Assembly: GCF_003259505.1 (NCBI RefSeq)
Contig: NZ_QLLK01000005.1
Location: 186,001 to 250,000 of the forward strand
Direction of reading: 5' to 3'
Source: Algoriphagus yeomjeoni
GTDB taxonomy: Bacteria; Bacteroidota; Bacteroidia; Cytophagales; Cyclobacteriaceae
Length of the DNA stretch: 64,000 nt
Shown one piece after another: positions 49,832-61,920 of the stretch. The translations under genes and the position numbers were made by a program. Under the pieces are notes generated by a model, which ran no database searches, was not told where the DNA came from, and saw only the letters and a program-made list of their open reading frames with translations. Within the stretch, counting starts at the first letter, position 1. The number at the start of each line of letters is the position of its first letter.

Positions 49832-50176
49832 ATGGAAAGAAAAATGAACAAGCAACCAAAGCTTCATATCAAAACTGGTGACACTGTCAAAGTGATCGCA
49901 GGTGATGACAAAGGCAAAACAGGAAAAGTACTTTCCGTAGATAAGCAAAAAAGTAGAGCAATCGTTGAGGGTCTTAATATGATCACTAAGCACGTGAAGC
50001 CTACTGCAGCTAAGCCTCAGGGCGGTATCGATAAGAAAGAAGCTTCCATGCATATTAGTAACCTTATGCTTGTAGATCCTAAATCTGGTGAAGCCACTAG
50101 AACAGGTCGCAAGGAAGGTGAAAATGGTAAATTAGTAAGATACTCTAAGAAAACTGGGGAGGTGATCAATGGCTAA
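49832..50176 (+). CDS. rplX: 50S ribosomal protein L24
   Basis: The 114-residue assembly-initiating protein has the KOW motif [19 protein letters not shown] (about 15-33) and [18 protein letters not shown]. The start is either 49832 or the second Met at 49844; the first is 2 nt after rplN. Its end overlaps the start of rplE by 8 nt. Confidence 0.96.
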   Translation: MERKMNKQPKLHIKTGDTVKVIAGDDKGKTGKVLSVDKQKSRAIVEGLNMITKHVKPTAAKPQGGIDKKEASMHISNLMLVDPKSGEATRTGRKEGENGKLVRYSKKTGEVING

Positions 50177-50729
50177 TCCAAGAATCAAGCAAAAATATGT
50201 GGACGAGATCGTCCCTGCTTTGAAAGAGAAGTTTCAATACTCTTCAGTAATGCAAGTACCTAAGTTGGAGAAAATCGTTCTTAACAAAGGTATCGGCGCA
50301 GCTGTAGCAGATAAGAAATTGGTTGACCAAGGTGTAGAAGAGCTTTCTTTGATCACTGGTCAGAGAGCTGTTTCGACAATCGCAAAGACTTCTGTTTCCA
50401 ACTTTAAGTTGAGAGAAGGAATGCCTATCGGAGCTAAAGTTACTTTGAGAGGTCAGACTATGTACGAATTCCTTGATCGTTTGATCACTATCGCACTTCC
50501 ACGTGTGAGAGACTTCAAAGGTATTTCTGATAAGGGTTTTGACGGAAGAGGTAATTATACACTAGGTGTACAAGAGCAAATTATCTTCCCTGAAATCAGC
50601 ATTGAGAAAGTCAACAGAATCTCTGGAATGGATATTACTTTTGTGACTTCTGCTAAAACAGATGAAGAAAGTTTAGAATTGTTTAAGGCTTTCGGAATGC
50701 CTTTCGTTAAAAAAACTAAAGAAGAATAG
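50169..50729 (+). CDS. rplE: 50S ribosomal protein L5
   Basis: This 186-residue 5S rRNA-binding protein carries [55 protein letters not shown] and the C-terminal [20 protein letters not shown]. Its ATG lies inside the end of rplX (8-nt overlap), suggesting translational coupling. Confidence 0.98.
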   Translation: MANPRIKQKYVDEIVPALKEKFQYSSVMQVPKLEKIVLNKGIGAAVADKKLVDQGVEELSLITGQRAVSTIAKTSVSNFKLREGMPIGAKVTLRGQTMYEFLDRLITIALPRVRDFKGISDKGFDGRGNYTLGVQEQIIFPEISIEKVNRISGMDITFVTSAKTDEESLELFKAFGMPFVKKTKEE

Positions 50730-50731
50730 TC

Positions 50732-51001
50732 ATGGCAAAAGAGTCAATCAAAGCTCGTGAGAGAAAAAGAGAGCGTCTGGTAGCCAAGTATGCAGATAAA
50801 AGAGCCGCGCTTAAAGCAGCTGGCGATTATGAAGCACTTGACAAATTGCCAAAGAACGCGTCTCCAGTTAGACTTCACAATAGATGTAAACTAACTGGTC
50901 GTCCTAAGGGCTACATGAGAAAGTTCGGTATCAACAGGGTAACCTTCAGAGAAATGGCCTCAGCAGGCAAAATCCCTGGAGTGACAAAGTCCAGCTGGTA
51001 A
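50732..51001 (+). CDS. rpsN: 30S ribosomal protein S14, zinc-free long form
   Basis: The 89-residue protein is the C-minus S14: it has no CxxC zinc ligands, only one Cys in [20 protein letters not shown]. The normal C-terminus [17 protein letters not shown] is present. A predicted promoter lies between it and rpsH. Confidence 0.97.
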   Translation: MAKESIKARERKRERLVAKYADKRAALKAAGDYEALDKLPKNASPVRLHNRCKLTGRPKGYMRKFGINRVTFREMASAGKIPGVTKSSW

Positions 51002-51038
51002 AATAACGACAGTAGTTTTTATTATAAAAATCAATTCG

Positions 51039-51046
51039 TAACTTTG
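51039..51046 (+). promoter_or_regulatory. Candidate internal promoter before rpsH (-7 element)
   Basis: TAACTTTG followed by CACGCCC lies in the 82-nt gap between rpsN and rpsH, the only sizeable gap in this gene series. At the -33 distance there is only TTTT (51017-51020), so the promoter is incomplete; RNA would begin near 51053. Confidence 0.5.
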
Positions 51047-51083
51047 CACGCCCAAAACGGGTGTAGCTAGACTATAAAATACA

Positions 51084-51479
51084 ATGACTGATCCAATAGC
51101 TGATTATCTGACTAGGTTGAGAAACGCCATCAAGGCATCTCACCGAATCGTAGAAATCCCTGCTTCTAACATCAAAAAAGAGATTACAAAAGTATTGCAC
51201 GAGAAAGGATATATTCAGAATTACAAGTTTGAAGAAAACGGTCCTCAGGGATCTATCAAAATTGCTCTGAAATTTAATCCGGTTACAAAGCAAAACGCAA
51301 TTGTAAGCTTGAAAAGAGTTAGTACGCCAGGTTTGAGAAAATATGTGAAACATACGGAGCTTCCAAGAGTAATCAATGGTCTTGGTATAGCAATCGTTTC
51401 CACTTCTAAAGGAGTAATGACTGACAAAGAAGCCCGTACTGAGGGTGTAGGTGGAGAAGTTCTTTGCTACGTATACTAA
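51084..51479 (+). CDS. rpsH: 30S ribosomal protein S8
   Basis: The 131-residue protein binds 16S rRNA helix 21. It starts [20 protein letters not shown] and ends in the signature [18 protein letters not shown] [14 protein letters not shown] with GGEVLCYVY. It is first after the candidate internal promoter. S8 is the spc-operon repressor in E. coli; no matching site was recognised here. Confidence 0.98.
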   Translation: MTDPIADYLTRLRNAIKASHRIVEIPASNIKKEITKVLHEKGYIQNYKFEENGPQGSIKIALKFNPVTKQNAIVSLKRVSTPGLRKYVKHTELPRVINGLGIAIVSTSKGVMTDKEARTEGVGGEVLCYVY

Positions 51480-51488
51480 TTTACTATC

Positions 51489-52046
51489 ATGTCTAGAATA
51501 GGTAAAAAACCAATAAATATACCTGGCGGTGTTACTGTAGACGTCACAGACAAAGGTACTGTGACTGTTAAAGGTCCAAAAGGTACACTGGTGCAGGATG
51601 TGAATCCTGATATCACAGTGAAAGTAGAAGACAACGAGATCGTTGTTACTAGACCTACTGATTCTAAGAGACACAAGTCTATTCACGGTCTTTACAGATC
51701 GCTAATCAACAATATGGTGATTGGTGTTTCTGAAGGATACAAGAAAGATTTGGAGCTTGTAGGTGTAGGTTTTAAAGCGTCTAACCAAGGACAGATTCTT
51801 GAATTGAATCTTGGTTACTCTCACAATATCTTTATGATGCTTCCTGATGAGGTAGCTCTTAAAGCTGAGACTGCAAAAGGTAAGAATCCAATCATTACCT
51901 TAGAATCGATAGATAAAGAATTGATTGGACAAGTAGCTGCAAAAATCAGATCTCTTCGTAAGGTTGAACCTTACAAAGGAAAAGGTGTGCGCTTCGTTGG
52001 TGAACAAGTTAGACGTAAGGCTGGTAAAACTGCCGCTAAAAAATAA
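51489..52046 (+). CDS. rplF: 50S ribosomal protein L6
   Basis: A 185-residue protein at the base of the stalk, with two similar domains. It starts SRIGKKPINIPGGVTVDVTD and ends in the family string VEPYKGKGVRFVGEQVRRK followed by AGKTAAKK. Nine nt separate it from rpsH. Confidence 0.98.
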   Translation: MSRIGKKPINIPGGVTVDVTDKGTVTVKGPKGTLVQDVNPDITVKVEDNEIVVTRPTDSKRHKSIHGLYRSLINNMVIGVSEGYKKDLELVGVGFKASNQGQILELNLGYSHNIFMMLPDEVALKAETAKGKNPIITLESIDKELIGQVAAKIRSLRKVEPYKGKGVRFVGEQVRRKAGKTAAKK

Positions 52047-52052
52047 TAGGTT

Positions 52053-52403
52053 ATGGCATTTAATAAGAATTCCAGAAGACTTAGAATCAAGCAGGGTATC
52101 AGAAGAAAGATTTCTGGTACTGATTCCAGACCTCGTTTGTCAGTTTTCAAAAGTAATACTGGCATCTACGCTCAGCTTATCGATGACCTTAAAGGTCAGA
52201 CTGTGGCACAGGCTTCTTCCAAAGAATTGGGAGCAAAGGCTAACGCTAATGTATCAGTTTCCAAAGAAGTAGGTAAAAAACTTGCTGAAAGAGCTGTTGC
52301 GAACGGAGTGGACTCCGTAGTATTTGACAGAAATGGCTACTTGTATCATGGGAATGTGAAAGCTTTGGCAGATGGTGCCAGAGAAGGAGGCCTTAAATTT
52401 TAA
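52053..52403 (+). CDS. rplR: 50S ribosomal protein L18
   Basis: A 116-residue 5S rRNA-binding protein. Visible parts: RRLRIKQGIRRKISGTDSRP, LSVFKSNTGIYAQLIDD and the C-terminal VFDRNGYLYHGNVKALADGA with REGGLKF. Normal length and order. Confidence 0.98.
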   Translation: MAFNKNSRRLRIKQGIRRKISGTDSRPRLSVFKSNTGIYAQLIDDLKGQTVAQASSKELGAKANANVSVSKEVGKKLAERAVANGVDSVVFDRNGYLYHGNVKALADGAREGGLKF

Positions 52404-52409
52404 TAAGCT

Positions 52410-52928
52410 ATGTCTCAACTAAGAAGAAAGCCTATCAGGGCTACAGATACAGATTTAAAAGAAAAAGTAGTAGCAATCAACCGTGTTGCCAAAGTGGTAA
52501 AGGGCGGTAGAAGATTCTCTTTTTCAGCAATCGTTGTAGTAGGAGATGGTCAGGGTGTTGTAGGTTACGGTTTGGGTAAAGCCAATGAAGTAACTGATGC
52601 AATCACGAAAGGCATCGAGGACGCAAAAAAGAATTTGGTTAAAGTTCCAATTTTAAAGGGTACGATCCCTCATGAGCAGATTGGAAAATATGGTGGAGGA
52701 TTTGTTTTGATCAAACCAGCAGCAGCAGGTACAGGCGTTATCGCAGGTGGTGCAATGCGTGCAGTTTTAGAGAGTGCTGGCGTTACTGACGTATTGGCAA
52801 AATCTAAAGGATCATCTAACCCTCACAACGTGGTAAAAGCTACTATTGAAGCTTTGACTCAGCTAAGAGATGCTATCGCTGTTTCACAACAGAGAAGCAT
52901 TAAAATGTCTAAAGTATTTAACGGATAA
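52410..52928 (+). CDS. rpsE: 30S ribosomal protein S5
   Basis: The 172-residue protein at the mRNA entry has the dsRBD-like part [39 protein letters not shown] and the C-terminal [20 protein letters not shown] with [19 protein letters not shown]. It is 5 nt before rpmD. Confidence 0.98.
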   Translation: MSQLRRKPIRATDTDLKEKVVAINRVAKVVKGGRRFSFSAIVVVGDGQGVVGYGLGKANEVTDAITKGIEDAKKNLVKVPILKGTIPHEQIGKYGGGFVLIKPAAAGTGVIAGGAMRAVLESAGVTDVLAKSKGSSNPHNVVKATIEALTQLRDAIAVSQQRSIKMSKVFNG

Positions 52929-52933
52929 TCGAA

Positions 52934-53113
52934 ATGGCTAAGATCAAAATCACGCAAACCAAAAGTACCATTGATAGACCAAAAGATCAAAAAGCAACAA
53001 TCACTGCTTTGGGTCTAGGTCGTATCAGCAAATCAGTGACCGTAGAAAATACGCCTCAGATTGCCGGTATGGTAAATAAAGTTAATCACCTTGTAAAAGT
53101 GGAGGAAGCTTAA
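52934..53113 (+). CDS. rpmD: 50S ribosomal protein L30
   Basis: A 59-residue protein starting [20 protein letters not shown] and containing the family core [20 protein letters not shown] followed by [16 protein letters not shown]. It is read directly from the sequence between rpsE and rplO, with 5 and 2 nt gaps; position and length are the family standard. Confidence 0.97.
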   Translation: MAKIKITQTKSTIDRPKDQKATITALGLGRISKSVTVENTPQIAGMVNKVNHLVKVEEA

Positions 53114-53115
53114 TT

Positions 53116-53562
53116 ATGAAACTGCATACATTAACACCAGCTGAAGGATCTACCAAAAATCGTAAGAGAATTGGTAGAGGTACAGGTTCAGGTAGAGGTG
53201 GAACTTCTACAAGAGGTCATAAAGGAGCTAAATCTAGATCAGGCTATAAGTCTAAACTAGGTTTCGAAGGTGGTCAAATGCCACTTCAGAGAAGAGTTCC
53301 TAAATTTGGATTCAAAAGCTTGAATAGAGTAGAGTTCAAACCAGTAAATTTGGATACATTGCAAAGCATTGCTGAGCAATACAATCTTGAAGTAGTAAAC
53401 ATGGAAGCGTTGGTTTCTCATGGTATTGCTTCTAAGAATGACAAAATCAAAATCCTCGGTGGAGGTGAATTGAAATCCAAATTAGACGTAACTGCTCATA
53501 AATTCTCAGCAACTGCAGCAGCAGCTATTGAGAAGTTGGGTGGAACGGTAAACACAATTTAA
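53116..53562 (+). CDS. rplO: 50S ribosomal protein L15
   Basis: The 148-residue protein starts [20 protein letters not shown] with the Gly/Arg-rich [20 protein letters not shown] and the [18 protein letters not shown] segment. The C-terminal globular part ends [15 protein letters not shown]. It lies 4 nt before secY, as in the usual spc order. Confidence 0.98.
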   Translation: MKLHTLTPAEGSTKNRKRIGRGTGSGRGGTSTRGHKGAKSRSGYKSKLGFEGGQMPLQRRVPKFGFKSLNRVEFKPVNLDTLQSIAEQYNLEVVNMEALVSHGIASKNDKIKILGGGELKSKLDVTAHKFSATAAAAIEKLGGTVNTI

Positions 53563-53566
53563 ATTA

Positions 53567-54886
53567 ATGAAAAAGTTTATTTCGACAGTTAAGAACATTT
53601 TCTCTATCGAAGACCTTAGAGTTAGAATCATGAATACGATCGGATTTCTGATCATATTCAGATTAGGGTCGTTCATAGTTCTGCCTGGTGTTGATCCTTC
53701 TCGTTTAGGAGATGCGCCCGAAGGAATCTTTGGATTGATCGATACCTTCCTTGGTGGAGCGTTCAGTAACGCATCTATCTTCGGTCTAGGCATCATGCCA
53801 TATATATCTGCTTCCATCGTGTTGCAGTTATTGACTGTCGGAGTACCATATTTTCAGAAAATGCAAAAAGAGGGTGAATCTGGAAGAAAAAGAATCAACC
53901 AGATCACTCGAGTTTTGACTATCCTAATCACTATTGCACAAGGTATCGGTTATGTGTCCGCTACTATTATGCCTACAGGAGCAGTGATGGTTAGCTCTAC
54001 TTTATTTATGTTTAGTTCTTTGGTTTTACTTTCCGCTGGTACCATGTTCTGCATGTGGCTGGGAGAGAAAATCACTGAAAAAGGTATAGGTAATGGTATC
54101 TCAATGCTTATTATGATTGGTATCATATCTAGATTCCCTGGAGCGATCATTGCCGAAGGTCTGGAGAAAGGTACTTCAGGTATGTTGCTTCTTCTTATTG
54201 AAGCCGCTGTATTGTTCTTCGTGGTTGTTGGGGTAATTGCCTTGACCGAAGCGACAAGAAGAATTCCTGTGCAGTATGCTAAGCAAGTAGTAGGGGGTAA
54301 AGTTTATGGTGGACAAAGACAGTATATACCTATTAAGGTAAATGCGTCTGGAGTTATGCCAATCATCTTTGCTCAGTCTTTGATGTTCGTTCCTGCTTTG
54401 ATCGCTCAGATCTGGGCTTCAGAGAATGACATCGCTAACTACATTGGAGCTACTTTCAGTGATTTCACTTCTTGGCAATACAATCTGCTTTTCGCAGCAA
54501 TGATCATCCTTTTCACTTTCTTTTACACTGCTATCACAGTTAATCCTGAGCAGATCGCTGAAGATATGAAGAGAAATGGAGGATTTGTTCCAGGGATTAA
54601 GCCTGGAGCTCCTACATCGGAATTCATCGATGGAATTATTTCCAAGATTACACTTCCGGGATCTATTCTCTTAGCTGCAGTAGCGATTCTTCCTGCTCTT
54701 GCGATTATATCCGGTGTGGGTGGAGAGTTTGCTCAGTTCTATGGTGGTACTTCTCTACTAATTATGGTAGGGGTTATCATGGATACATTGAGACAGATTG
54801 AAAGTTATTTGTTGATGAGACACTACGAAGGCATGATGAAAAGTGGTAATGTGAAGAATAACCCTTCTAATTACCAAGTTGCCTAA
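53567..54886 (+). CDS. secY: Protein translocase subunit SecY
   Basis: The 439-residue channel of the Sec translocon with about ten membrane spans. Signatures include FRLGSFIVLPGVDPSRL, plug-region FGLGIMPYISASIVLQLLT, RRIPVQYAKQVVGGKVYGGQ and NPEQIAEDMKRNGGFVPGI in the C-terminal cytosolic loops. Its partner SecE is encoded at 29122. Two nt separate it from map. Confidence 0.98.
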   Translation: MKKFISTVKNIFSIEDLRVRIMNTIGFLIIFRLGSFIVLPGVDPSRLGDAPEGIFGLIDTFLGGAFSNASIFGLGIMPYISASIVLQLLTVGVPYFQKMQKEGESGRKRINQITRVLTILITIAQGIGYVSATIMPTGAVMVSSTLFMFSSLVLLSAGTMFCMWLGEKITEKGIGNGISMLIMIGIISRFPGAIIAEGLEKGTSGMLLLLIEAAVLFFVVVGVIALTEATRRIPVQYAKQVVGGKVYGGQRQYIPIKVNASGVMPIIFAQSLMFVPALIAQIWASENDIANYIGATFSDFTSWQYNLLFAAMIILFTFFYTAITVNPEQIAEDMKRNGGFVPGIKPGAPTSEFIDGIISKITLPGSILLAAVAILPALAIISGVGGEFAQFYGGTSLLIMVGVIMDTLRQIESYLLMRHYEGMMKSGNVKNNPSNYQVA

Positions 54887-54888
54887 AG

Positions 54889-55662
54889 ATGATCAATTAT
54901 AAGACTTCGGAAGAAGTTAAGTTAATAAAAGAAAGTGCCGATATACTAGCTAAAGCCCATGGGGAAGTAGCGAAATATGTCAAGGAAGGGGTAAAGACCT
55001 CTTTTCTAGATAAGGTTGCTGAGGAGTTTATCAGGGATCACAATGGAGTTCCTTCTTTCAAGGGCTACAATGGGTTTCCTTCTTCGCTATGTATTTCTAT
55101 AAATGAAGTAGTTGTACATGGTTTTCCCAGTGAATATGAATTGAAAGATGGCGATATAATCTCAGTAGATTGTGGAGTCTTTCACCAAGGTTTTCATAGC
55201 GATTCCGCTTATACATACCCCATTGGTGAGGTCTCTCCTGCTGTTAAAGCATTATTAAAAGCCACCAAAGATTCACTTTACATTGGAATTGAGCAAGCTG
55301 TCTATGGGAAGCGCATCGGTGATGTAGGCAATGCTATTCAAAAGTTTGTCGAAGCTAAAGGCTACACTGTAGTCAGAGAGTTAGTCGGACATGGATTAGG
55401 TAGAAGTCTGCACGAAGCACCAGAAGTTCCCAATTATGGAAAGAAGGGCAGCGGTCCTTTGATAAAAGAAGGAATGGTGATCGCAATTGAGCCCATGATT
55501 AATCTTGGAACACGAAATATTGTACAAGAGCGGGATGGATGGACTATTCGCACTGCGGATAGAAAGCCATCAGCACATTATGAGCATACAGTAGCGATAT
55601 TTGAAGATAGAACAGAGGTATTAACCTCTCATAAATACATAGAAGAGAATTTTAAATTCTAA
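54889..55662 (+). CDS. map: Methionine aminopeptidase type I
   Basis: The 257-residue metalloenzyme removes the initiator Met. The metal ligands lie in the strings [20 protein letters not shown] (two Asp), [18 protein letters not shown] (His), [10 protein letters not shown] (Glu) and the C-terminal [11 protein letters not shown] (Glu). The length matches type Ia. It is in the common secY-map-infA order. Confidence 0.97.
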   Translation: MINYKTSEEVKLIKESADILAKAHGEVAKYVKEGVKTSFLDKVAEEFIRDHNGVPSFKGYNGFPSSLCISINEVVVHGFPSEYELKDGDIISVDCGVFHQGFHSDSAYTYPIGEVSPAVKALLKATKDSLYIGIEQAVYGKRIGDVGNAIQKFVEAKGYTVVRELVGHGLGRSLHEAPEVPNYGKKGSGPLIKEGMVIAIEPMINLGTRNIVQERDGWTIRTADRKPSAHYEHTVAIFEDRTEVLTSHKYIEENFKF

Positions 55663-55663
55663 T

Positions 55664-55882
55664 ATGGCCAAGCAAACATCAATAGAGCAAGACGGTACGA
55701 TCAAAGAGGCATTGTCTAATGCGATGTTCAAAGTGGAACTAGAGAATGGGCATCAACTGATCGCTCACATATCTGGGAAGATGAGGATGAATTATATCAA
55801 GATTCTTCCTGGTGATCGAGTAAAGTTGGAACTGTCTCCCTATGATTTGAGTAAAGGCAGAATTGTATATCGATATAAATAA
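55664..55882 (+). CDS. infA: Translation initiation factor IF-1
   Basis: This 72-residue OB-fold protein blocks the A site during initiation. It has the standard IF-1 core [20 protein letters not shown] followed by [20 protein letters not shown] and [12 protein letters not shown]. One nt separates it from map and 7 nt from rpmJ. Confidence 0.98.
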   Translation: MAKQTSIEQDGTIKEALSNAMFKVELENGHQLIAHISGKMRMNYIKILPGDRVKLELSPYDLSKGRIVYRYK

Positions 55883-55889
55883 GACTGAG

Positions 55890-56006
55890 ATGAAAGTAAA
55901 AACATCCATCAAAAAAAGAAGTGCTGACTGCAAGCTAATCCGTAGAAAAGGGGTTTTGTATGTCATCAATAAGAAGAATCCTAAGTTTAAACAAAGACAA
56001 GGTTAA
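55890..56006 (+). CDS. rpmJ: 50S ribosomal protein L36, zinc-free form
   Basis: A 38-residue protein, [20 protein letters not shown] then [18 protein letters not shown]. Of the usual four zinc ligands (three Cys and one His) only Cys14 is present; the others are Ser11, Asn27 and Phe33, so it cannot hold zinc in the normal way. This form is typical of the phylum. Too short for default gene callers but clear in place between infA and rpsM. Confidence 0.97.
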   Translation: MKVKTSIKKRSADCKLIRRKGVLYVINKKNPKFKQRQG

Positions 56007-56009
56007 ATT

Positions 56010-56387
56010 ATGGCTAGAATTGCAGGTGTAGATATACCAGACAATAAGCGTGGCGTAATCGGTCTTACCTATATCTTCGGAATAGGTAGATCTGCAGCCA
56101 AAGCTATCCTGACCAAGGCCGGTATCTCTTTCGATAAAAAAGCAGGTGAGTGGGATGACGATGAGTCAACTGCTATCCGTAACATTATCGCTGAAGAGTT
56201 CAGAACCGAAGGTGTATTAAAGTCAGAGATCCAATTGAACATCAAGCGACTACAAGATATTGGTTGCTACAGAGGTTTGAGACACAGAAAAGGACTTCCA
56301 GTTCGTGGTCAGCACACCAAGAACAACGCCAGAACAAGGAAGGGTAAGAGAAAAACAGTTGCTAACAAGAAAAAAGCAACTAAATAA
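56010..56387 (+). CDS. rpsM: 30S ribosomal protein S13
   Basis: The 125-residue head protein starts [20 protein letters not shown] and ends in the family string [20 protein letters not shown] followed by a Lys-rich tail. It contacts P-site tRNA and L5. Three nt after rpmJ. Confidence 0.98.
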   Translation: MARIAGVDIPDNKRGVIGLTYIFGIGRSAAKAILTKAGISFDKKAGEWDDDESTAIRNIIAEEFRTEGVLKSEIQLNIKRLQDIGCYRGLRHRKGLPVRGQHTKNNARTRKGKRKTVANKKKATK

Positions 56388-56401
56388 AACCTGATTAGAT
56401 T

Positions 56402-56800
56402 ATGGCTCAGAAAAGAAACGATAAAGCAAAGGGTAAAAAAAGAGTAGTAAAGGTCGAAGCTGTAGGTCAAGCTCACATCAGAGCGTCCTTCAACAACATC
56501 ATTATCTCTCTTACCAACAATGCAGGTCAAGTAATATCTTGGGCTTCTGCCGGTAAAATGGGTTTCAGAGGTTCAAAGAAAAATACTCCTTACGCAGCTC
56601 AAATGGCGGCGCAAAACTGTGGACAAGTAGCATATGACTTAGGTTTGAGAAAAATCGAAGTATTTGTAAAAGGTCCAGGATCTGGTCGTGAATCAGCGAT
56701 CAGAACATTGCAAAATGTAGGATTGGACGTGACTACGATCATCGATGTGACTCCAATGCCGCACAACGGTTGTCGTCCACCTAAGCGTAGAAGAGTTTAA
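56402..56800 (+). CDS. rpsK: 30S ribosomal protein S11
   Basis: The 132-residue platform protein has [40 protein letters not shown] and the C-terminal [18 protein letters not shown], which retains the Asn-Gly isoaspartate site. A basic Lys-rich N-terminus precedes the core. Confidence 0.98.
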   Translation: MAQKRNDKAKGKKRVVKVEAVGQAHIRASFNNIIISLTNNAGQVISWASAGKMGFRGSKKNTPYAAQMAAQNCGQVAYDLGLRKIEVFVKGPGSGRESAIRTLQNVGLDVTTIIDVTPMPHNGCRPPKRRRV

Positions 56801-56818
56801 TTTTAAAATTGTAATACA

Positions 56819-57424
56819 ATGGCTAGATATACAGGTCCTAAAGCAAAAATTGCCAGAAAATTCGGCGAAGCTATAGAAGGACATAGCAAAGCACTTGCAA
56901 AGAAGAACTACCCTCCTGGCATGCACGGAAGAGGTAGAAGAAAAAAGCAGTCTGAATACGCAATCCAGCTTGCTGAAAAGCAAAAAGCAAAATACATCTA
57001 CGGAGTATTGGAAAGACAATTCGCTAAGATGTTTGATATTGCTTCCAGAAAAACTGGAATCACCGGAGAGAACCTTCTTCAGCTTCTAGAAGCAAGATTG
57101 GACAACACGGTATATAGAATGGGAATTTCCCCTACCAGAAGAGGCGCTAGACAACTAGTATCTCACAAGCATGTGCTTGTAAACGGTGAGGTAGTTAACA
57201 TTCCTTCGTTTACACTTAAGCCAGGTGATGTAGTTTCTGTAAGAGAGAGATCGAAGTCTCTAGAAGCAATCACAAGTAGCTTAGCAGGTAGAGGTGCTAA
57301 TAAATATTCCTGGTTAGAGTGGGATGGCACATCGTTGACCGGCAAATTCGTCAGTGTTCCAGGCAGAGATGATATTCCTGAGAATATCAAGGAGCAACTC
57401 ATTGTCGAACTTTACTCTAAGTAA
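56819..57424 (+). CDS. rpsD: 30S ribosomal protein S4
   Basis: The 201-residue primary 16S rRNA binder starts [18 protein letters not shown], has the basic [20 protein letters not shown] and the S4 RNA-binding domain with [20 protein letters not shown] and [18 protein letters not shown]. Zinc-ligand Cys residues of some S4 proteins are absent. Followed by rpoA. Confidence 0.98.
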   Translation: MARYTGPKAKIARKFGEAIEGHSKALAKKNYPPGMHGRGRRKKQSEYAIQLAEKQKAKYIYGVLERQFAKMFDIASRKTGITGENLLQLLEARLDNTVYRMGISPTRRGARQLVSHKHVLVNGEVVNIPSFTLKPGDVVSVRERSKSLEAITSSLAGRGANKYSWLEWDGTSLTGKFVSVPGRDDIPENIKEQLIVELYSK

Positions 57425-57463
57425 TATTTTACTATTTTCAGCTTTTAAAAAAGAACGAGATAT

Positions 57464-58453
57464 ATGTCCATACTAGCATTTCAAATGCCCGAGAAAGTGG
57501 TAATGGAAAAAGCCGATGATTTTCATGGCTTATTCACATTCAAACCACTCGAAAAAGGCTATGGAGTTACAATCGGTAACGCCCTGAGAAGAATTTTGCT
57601 TTCTTCCTTGGAAGGTTATGCCATCACTGCCATCAAAATACCTGGTGTAGTGCATGAGTTTTCGACCATCGAAGGTGTAGTTGAAGACGTTACAGATATT
57701 ATTTTGAACCTTAAGCAAGTGAGATTCAAGAAAGTGCATGAGGCATTTGACGGGAAAATCACTGTTGAGATTAAGAATCAATCTGTCTTCACTGCAGGTG
57801 ACATTGCTAAGTTTACTTCTTCCTTCGAGATCTTAAATCCAGAGTTGGTAATCTGTCACATCGACGAGACTAAAAACTTTGAGATCGAATTGACGATGGA
57901 GAAAGGAAGAGGGTATCTACCAGCTGAAGAATCCAAACCAAAAGAGCAAATCTTCGGTACTATCGCTATTGATGCTGTATTCACGCCAATTAAAAATGTG
58001 AAATACAGTGTGGAGAATACGCGGGTAGAGCAGAAGACTGACTTTGAAAAATTGATCATGGAAGTTTCTACTGACGGCTCAATCCACCCGGAAAAAGCCC
58101 TTCAGGAATCTGCCAAAATCCTTATCCAACACTTCATGTTGTTCTCTGACCAGACTATGGTTCTAGATTCAACTGGTATCGCGGAGCCGGAGCCAATTGA
58201 CGAAGAATTCTTGCATATGAGAAAGCTTCTTAAGACCAATTTGGGTGACCTTGACCTTTCTGTTCGAGCATTCAACTGTCTTAAAGCTGCTGACGTGAAG
58301 ACTTTAGGTGATCTTGCCAAACTTGAGATTTCTGATATGATGAAATTCAGAAACTTTGGTAAGAAGTCCTTAGCTGAGCTAGAGCAACTTATTCAAGAAA
58401 AAAGCCTGACCTTCGGGATGGATATTTCTAAGTATAAACTTGATGAAGAATAA
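57464..58453 (+). CDS. rpoA: RNA polymerase subunit alpha
   Basis: The 329-residue subunit has the N-terminal dimerisation domain ([20 protein letters not shown], about 27-46; [17 protein letters not shown]) and a C-terminal domain starting near 255 with [20 protein letters not shown] and [16 protein letters not shown], the DNA/activator-contact fold. It sits in the common rpsD-rpoA-rplQ order. Confidence 0.98.
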   Translation: MSILAFQMPEKVVMEKADDFHGLFTFKPLEKGYGVTIGNALRRILLSSLEGYAITAIKIPGVVHEFSTIEGVVEDVTDIILNLKQVRFKKVHEAFDGKITVEIKNQSVFTAGDIAKFTSSFEILNPELVICHIDETKNFEIELTMEKGRGYLPAEESKPKEQIFGTIAIDAVFTPIKNVKYSVENTRVEQKTDFEKLIMEVSTDGSIHPEKALQESAKILIQHFMLFSDQTMVLDSTGIAEPEPIDEEFLHMRKLLKTNLGDLDLSVRAFNCLKAADVKTLGDLAKLEISDMMKFRNFGKKSLAELEQLIQEKSLTFGMDISKYKLDEE

Positions 58454-58459
58454 ATAATA

Positions 58460-59008
58460 ATGAGACACGGTAAGAAATTTAACCACCTTGGAAGGAAGGC
58501 CGCTCATAGAAAAGCAATGCTTTCTAATATGGCAACTTCGCTGATTCTTCACAAGCGTATCTCAACCACGCTTGCCAAGGCAAAAGAATTGAAGAAGTAC
58601 TTGGAGCCACTAGTGACTAGAGCTAAAGAAGATACTACGCATAATAGACGTATGGCTTTTGCTTATTTGAAAAATAAGGAAGCTATCATCGAACTATTTG
58701 GTGAAGTGATCTCTAAAGTAGCTACTCGTCCAGGTGGATATACCAGAATTATCAAAACTGGTTTCAGATTAGGTGATAACGCTGAAATGTGTATCATCGA
58801 ATTGGTTGACTTCAACGAGTTGATGTTGAAAGATACTAAGCCTGCTAAGAAAACTACTAGAAGATCTCGTAGAGGTACTGGTAAAGCAGCAGGTGCTGAA
58901 GATACTGCGAAAGCAGAGGTCGCACCAGCTAAAGAAGAAGCTACTGAAGAGCCAAAAGCTCCTGAGGCATCTGCAGATTCTGCGGACGAAGAAACTGATA
59001 ACAAATAA
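58460..59008 (+). CDS. rplQ: 50S ribosomal protein L17 with long acidic/basic tail
   Basis: The conserved L17 domain ([20 protein letters not shown] through [14 protein letters not shown], about 1-120) is followed by a low-complexity tail of about 55 residues, first Lys/Arg-rich ([13 protein letters not shown]), then Ala/Glu/Lys-rich. The total of 182 is well above the 120-130 of E. coli-type L17; such tails are common in this phylum. Last gene of the unit, followed by a terminator. Confidence 0.97.
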   Translation: MRHGKKFNHLGRKAAHRKAMLSNMATSLILHKRISTTLAKAKELKKYLEPLVTRAKEDTTHNRRMAFAYLKNKEAIIELFGEVISKVATRPGGYTRIIKTGFRLGDNAEMCIIELVDFNELMLKDTKPAKKTTRRSRRGTGKAAGAEDTAKAEVAPAKEEATEEPKAPEASADSADEETDNK

Positions 59009-59033
59009 GTTGATCGGTGACTTGACGATATTG

Positions 59034-59065
59034 AAAGGATTGGACATAAGTTCAATCCTTTTTTT
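59034..59065 (+). terminator. Intrinsic terminator after rplQ
   Basis: A 12-bp stem (AAAGGATTGGAC/GTTCAATCCTTT, one G-T pair) with loop ATAA and a run of T ends the rplC-rplQ series. Confidence 0.88.
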
Positions 59066-59102
59066 ATACCCTTTTCATTTATCTTCCTTCCCAATAAATA
59101 TT

Positions 59103-59110
59103 TAACTTTG
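59103..59110 (+). promoter_or_regulatory. Candidate carA promoter (-7 element)
   Basis: TAACTTTG followed by GGCAATT lies 18 nt before the carA ATG. At the -33 distance only TTTA (59078-59081) is present. RNA would start near 59117, giving a very short leader. Confidence 0.5.
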
Positions 59111-59127
59111 GGCAATTATTCAGCAAA

Positions 59128-61528
<2,401 letters not shown>

Positions 61529-61554
61529 TTAGATCCGATTTTATAGATTTCTTT

Positions 61555-61590
61555 AAAAGACAGCTTACATTAGTGAGCTGTCTTTTTTTT
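61555..61590 (+). terminator. Intrinsic terminator after eno
   Basis: Stem AAAAGACAGCTTAC with GTGAGCTGTCTTTT (one T-G pair), loop ATTA and a run of eight T. It closes the carA-eno unit. Confidence 0.92.
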
Positions 61591-61632
61591 GCATCATTTT
61601 TGTAACTTGACTTAGAATATCAATCATTTCAT

Positions 61633-61920
61633 ATGAGCAAATACCTTAAGTACACCAAAAGCTTTTATTTTCTAGGACTTGTTTTTTTTGTAGCATGGAT
61701 GATTTTTATTGACTCAAACAACGTAGTTAACCAAGTTAAGTTGAGCTCTAAGTTGGGTCAGTTGGAAGATCAAAAAGAGTTTTACCTTGAGAGAAGAGAG
61801 AAAATAAAAGCAGAAAGAGAAGAATTGATGAGCAATCCAGAACTCTTAGAGAAGTTTGCCCGTGAGAAGTACTTAATGAAAAAAAACACTGAAGATCTCT
61901 ATGTCATTGTTAAAAAGTAA
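61633..61920 (+). CDS. FtsB/DivIC-like septum formation protein
   Basis: The 95-residue bitopic protein has one membrane helix (about 11-27) followed by a coiled coil rich in Lys and Glu (about 38-70) and the short FAREKYLMKKNTEDLYVIV motif typical of the DivIC/FtsB family, which stabilises the division complex with FtsL and FtsQ. The gene follows eno, a widespread eno-ftsB order. Its 3' end overlaps the next gene by 20 nt. Confidence 0.9.
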   Translation: MSKYLKYTKSFYFLGLVFFVAWMIFIDSNNVVNQVKLSSKLGQLEDQKEFYLERREKIKAEREELMSNPELLEKFAREKYLMKKNTEDLYVIVKK

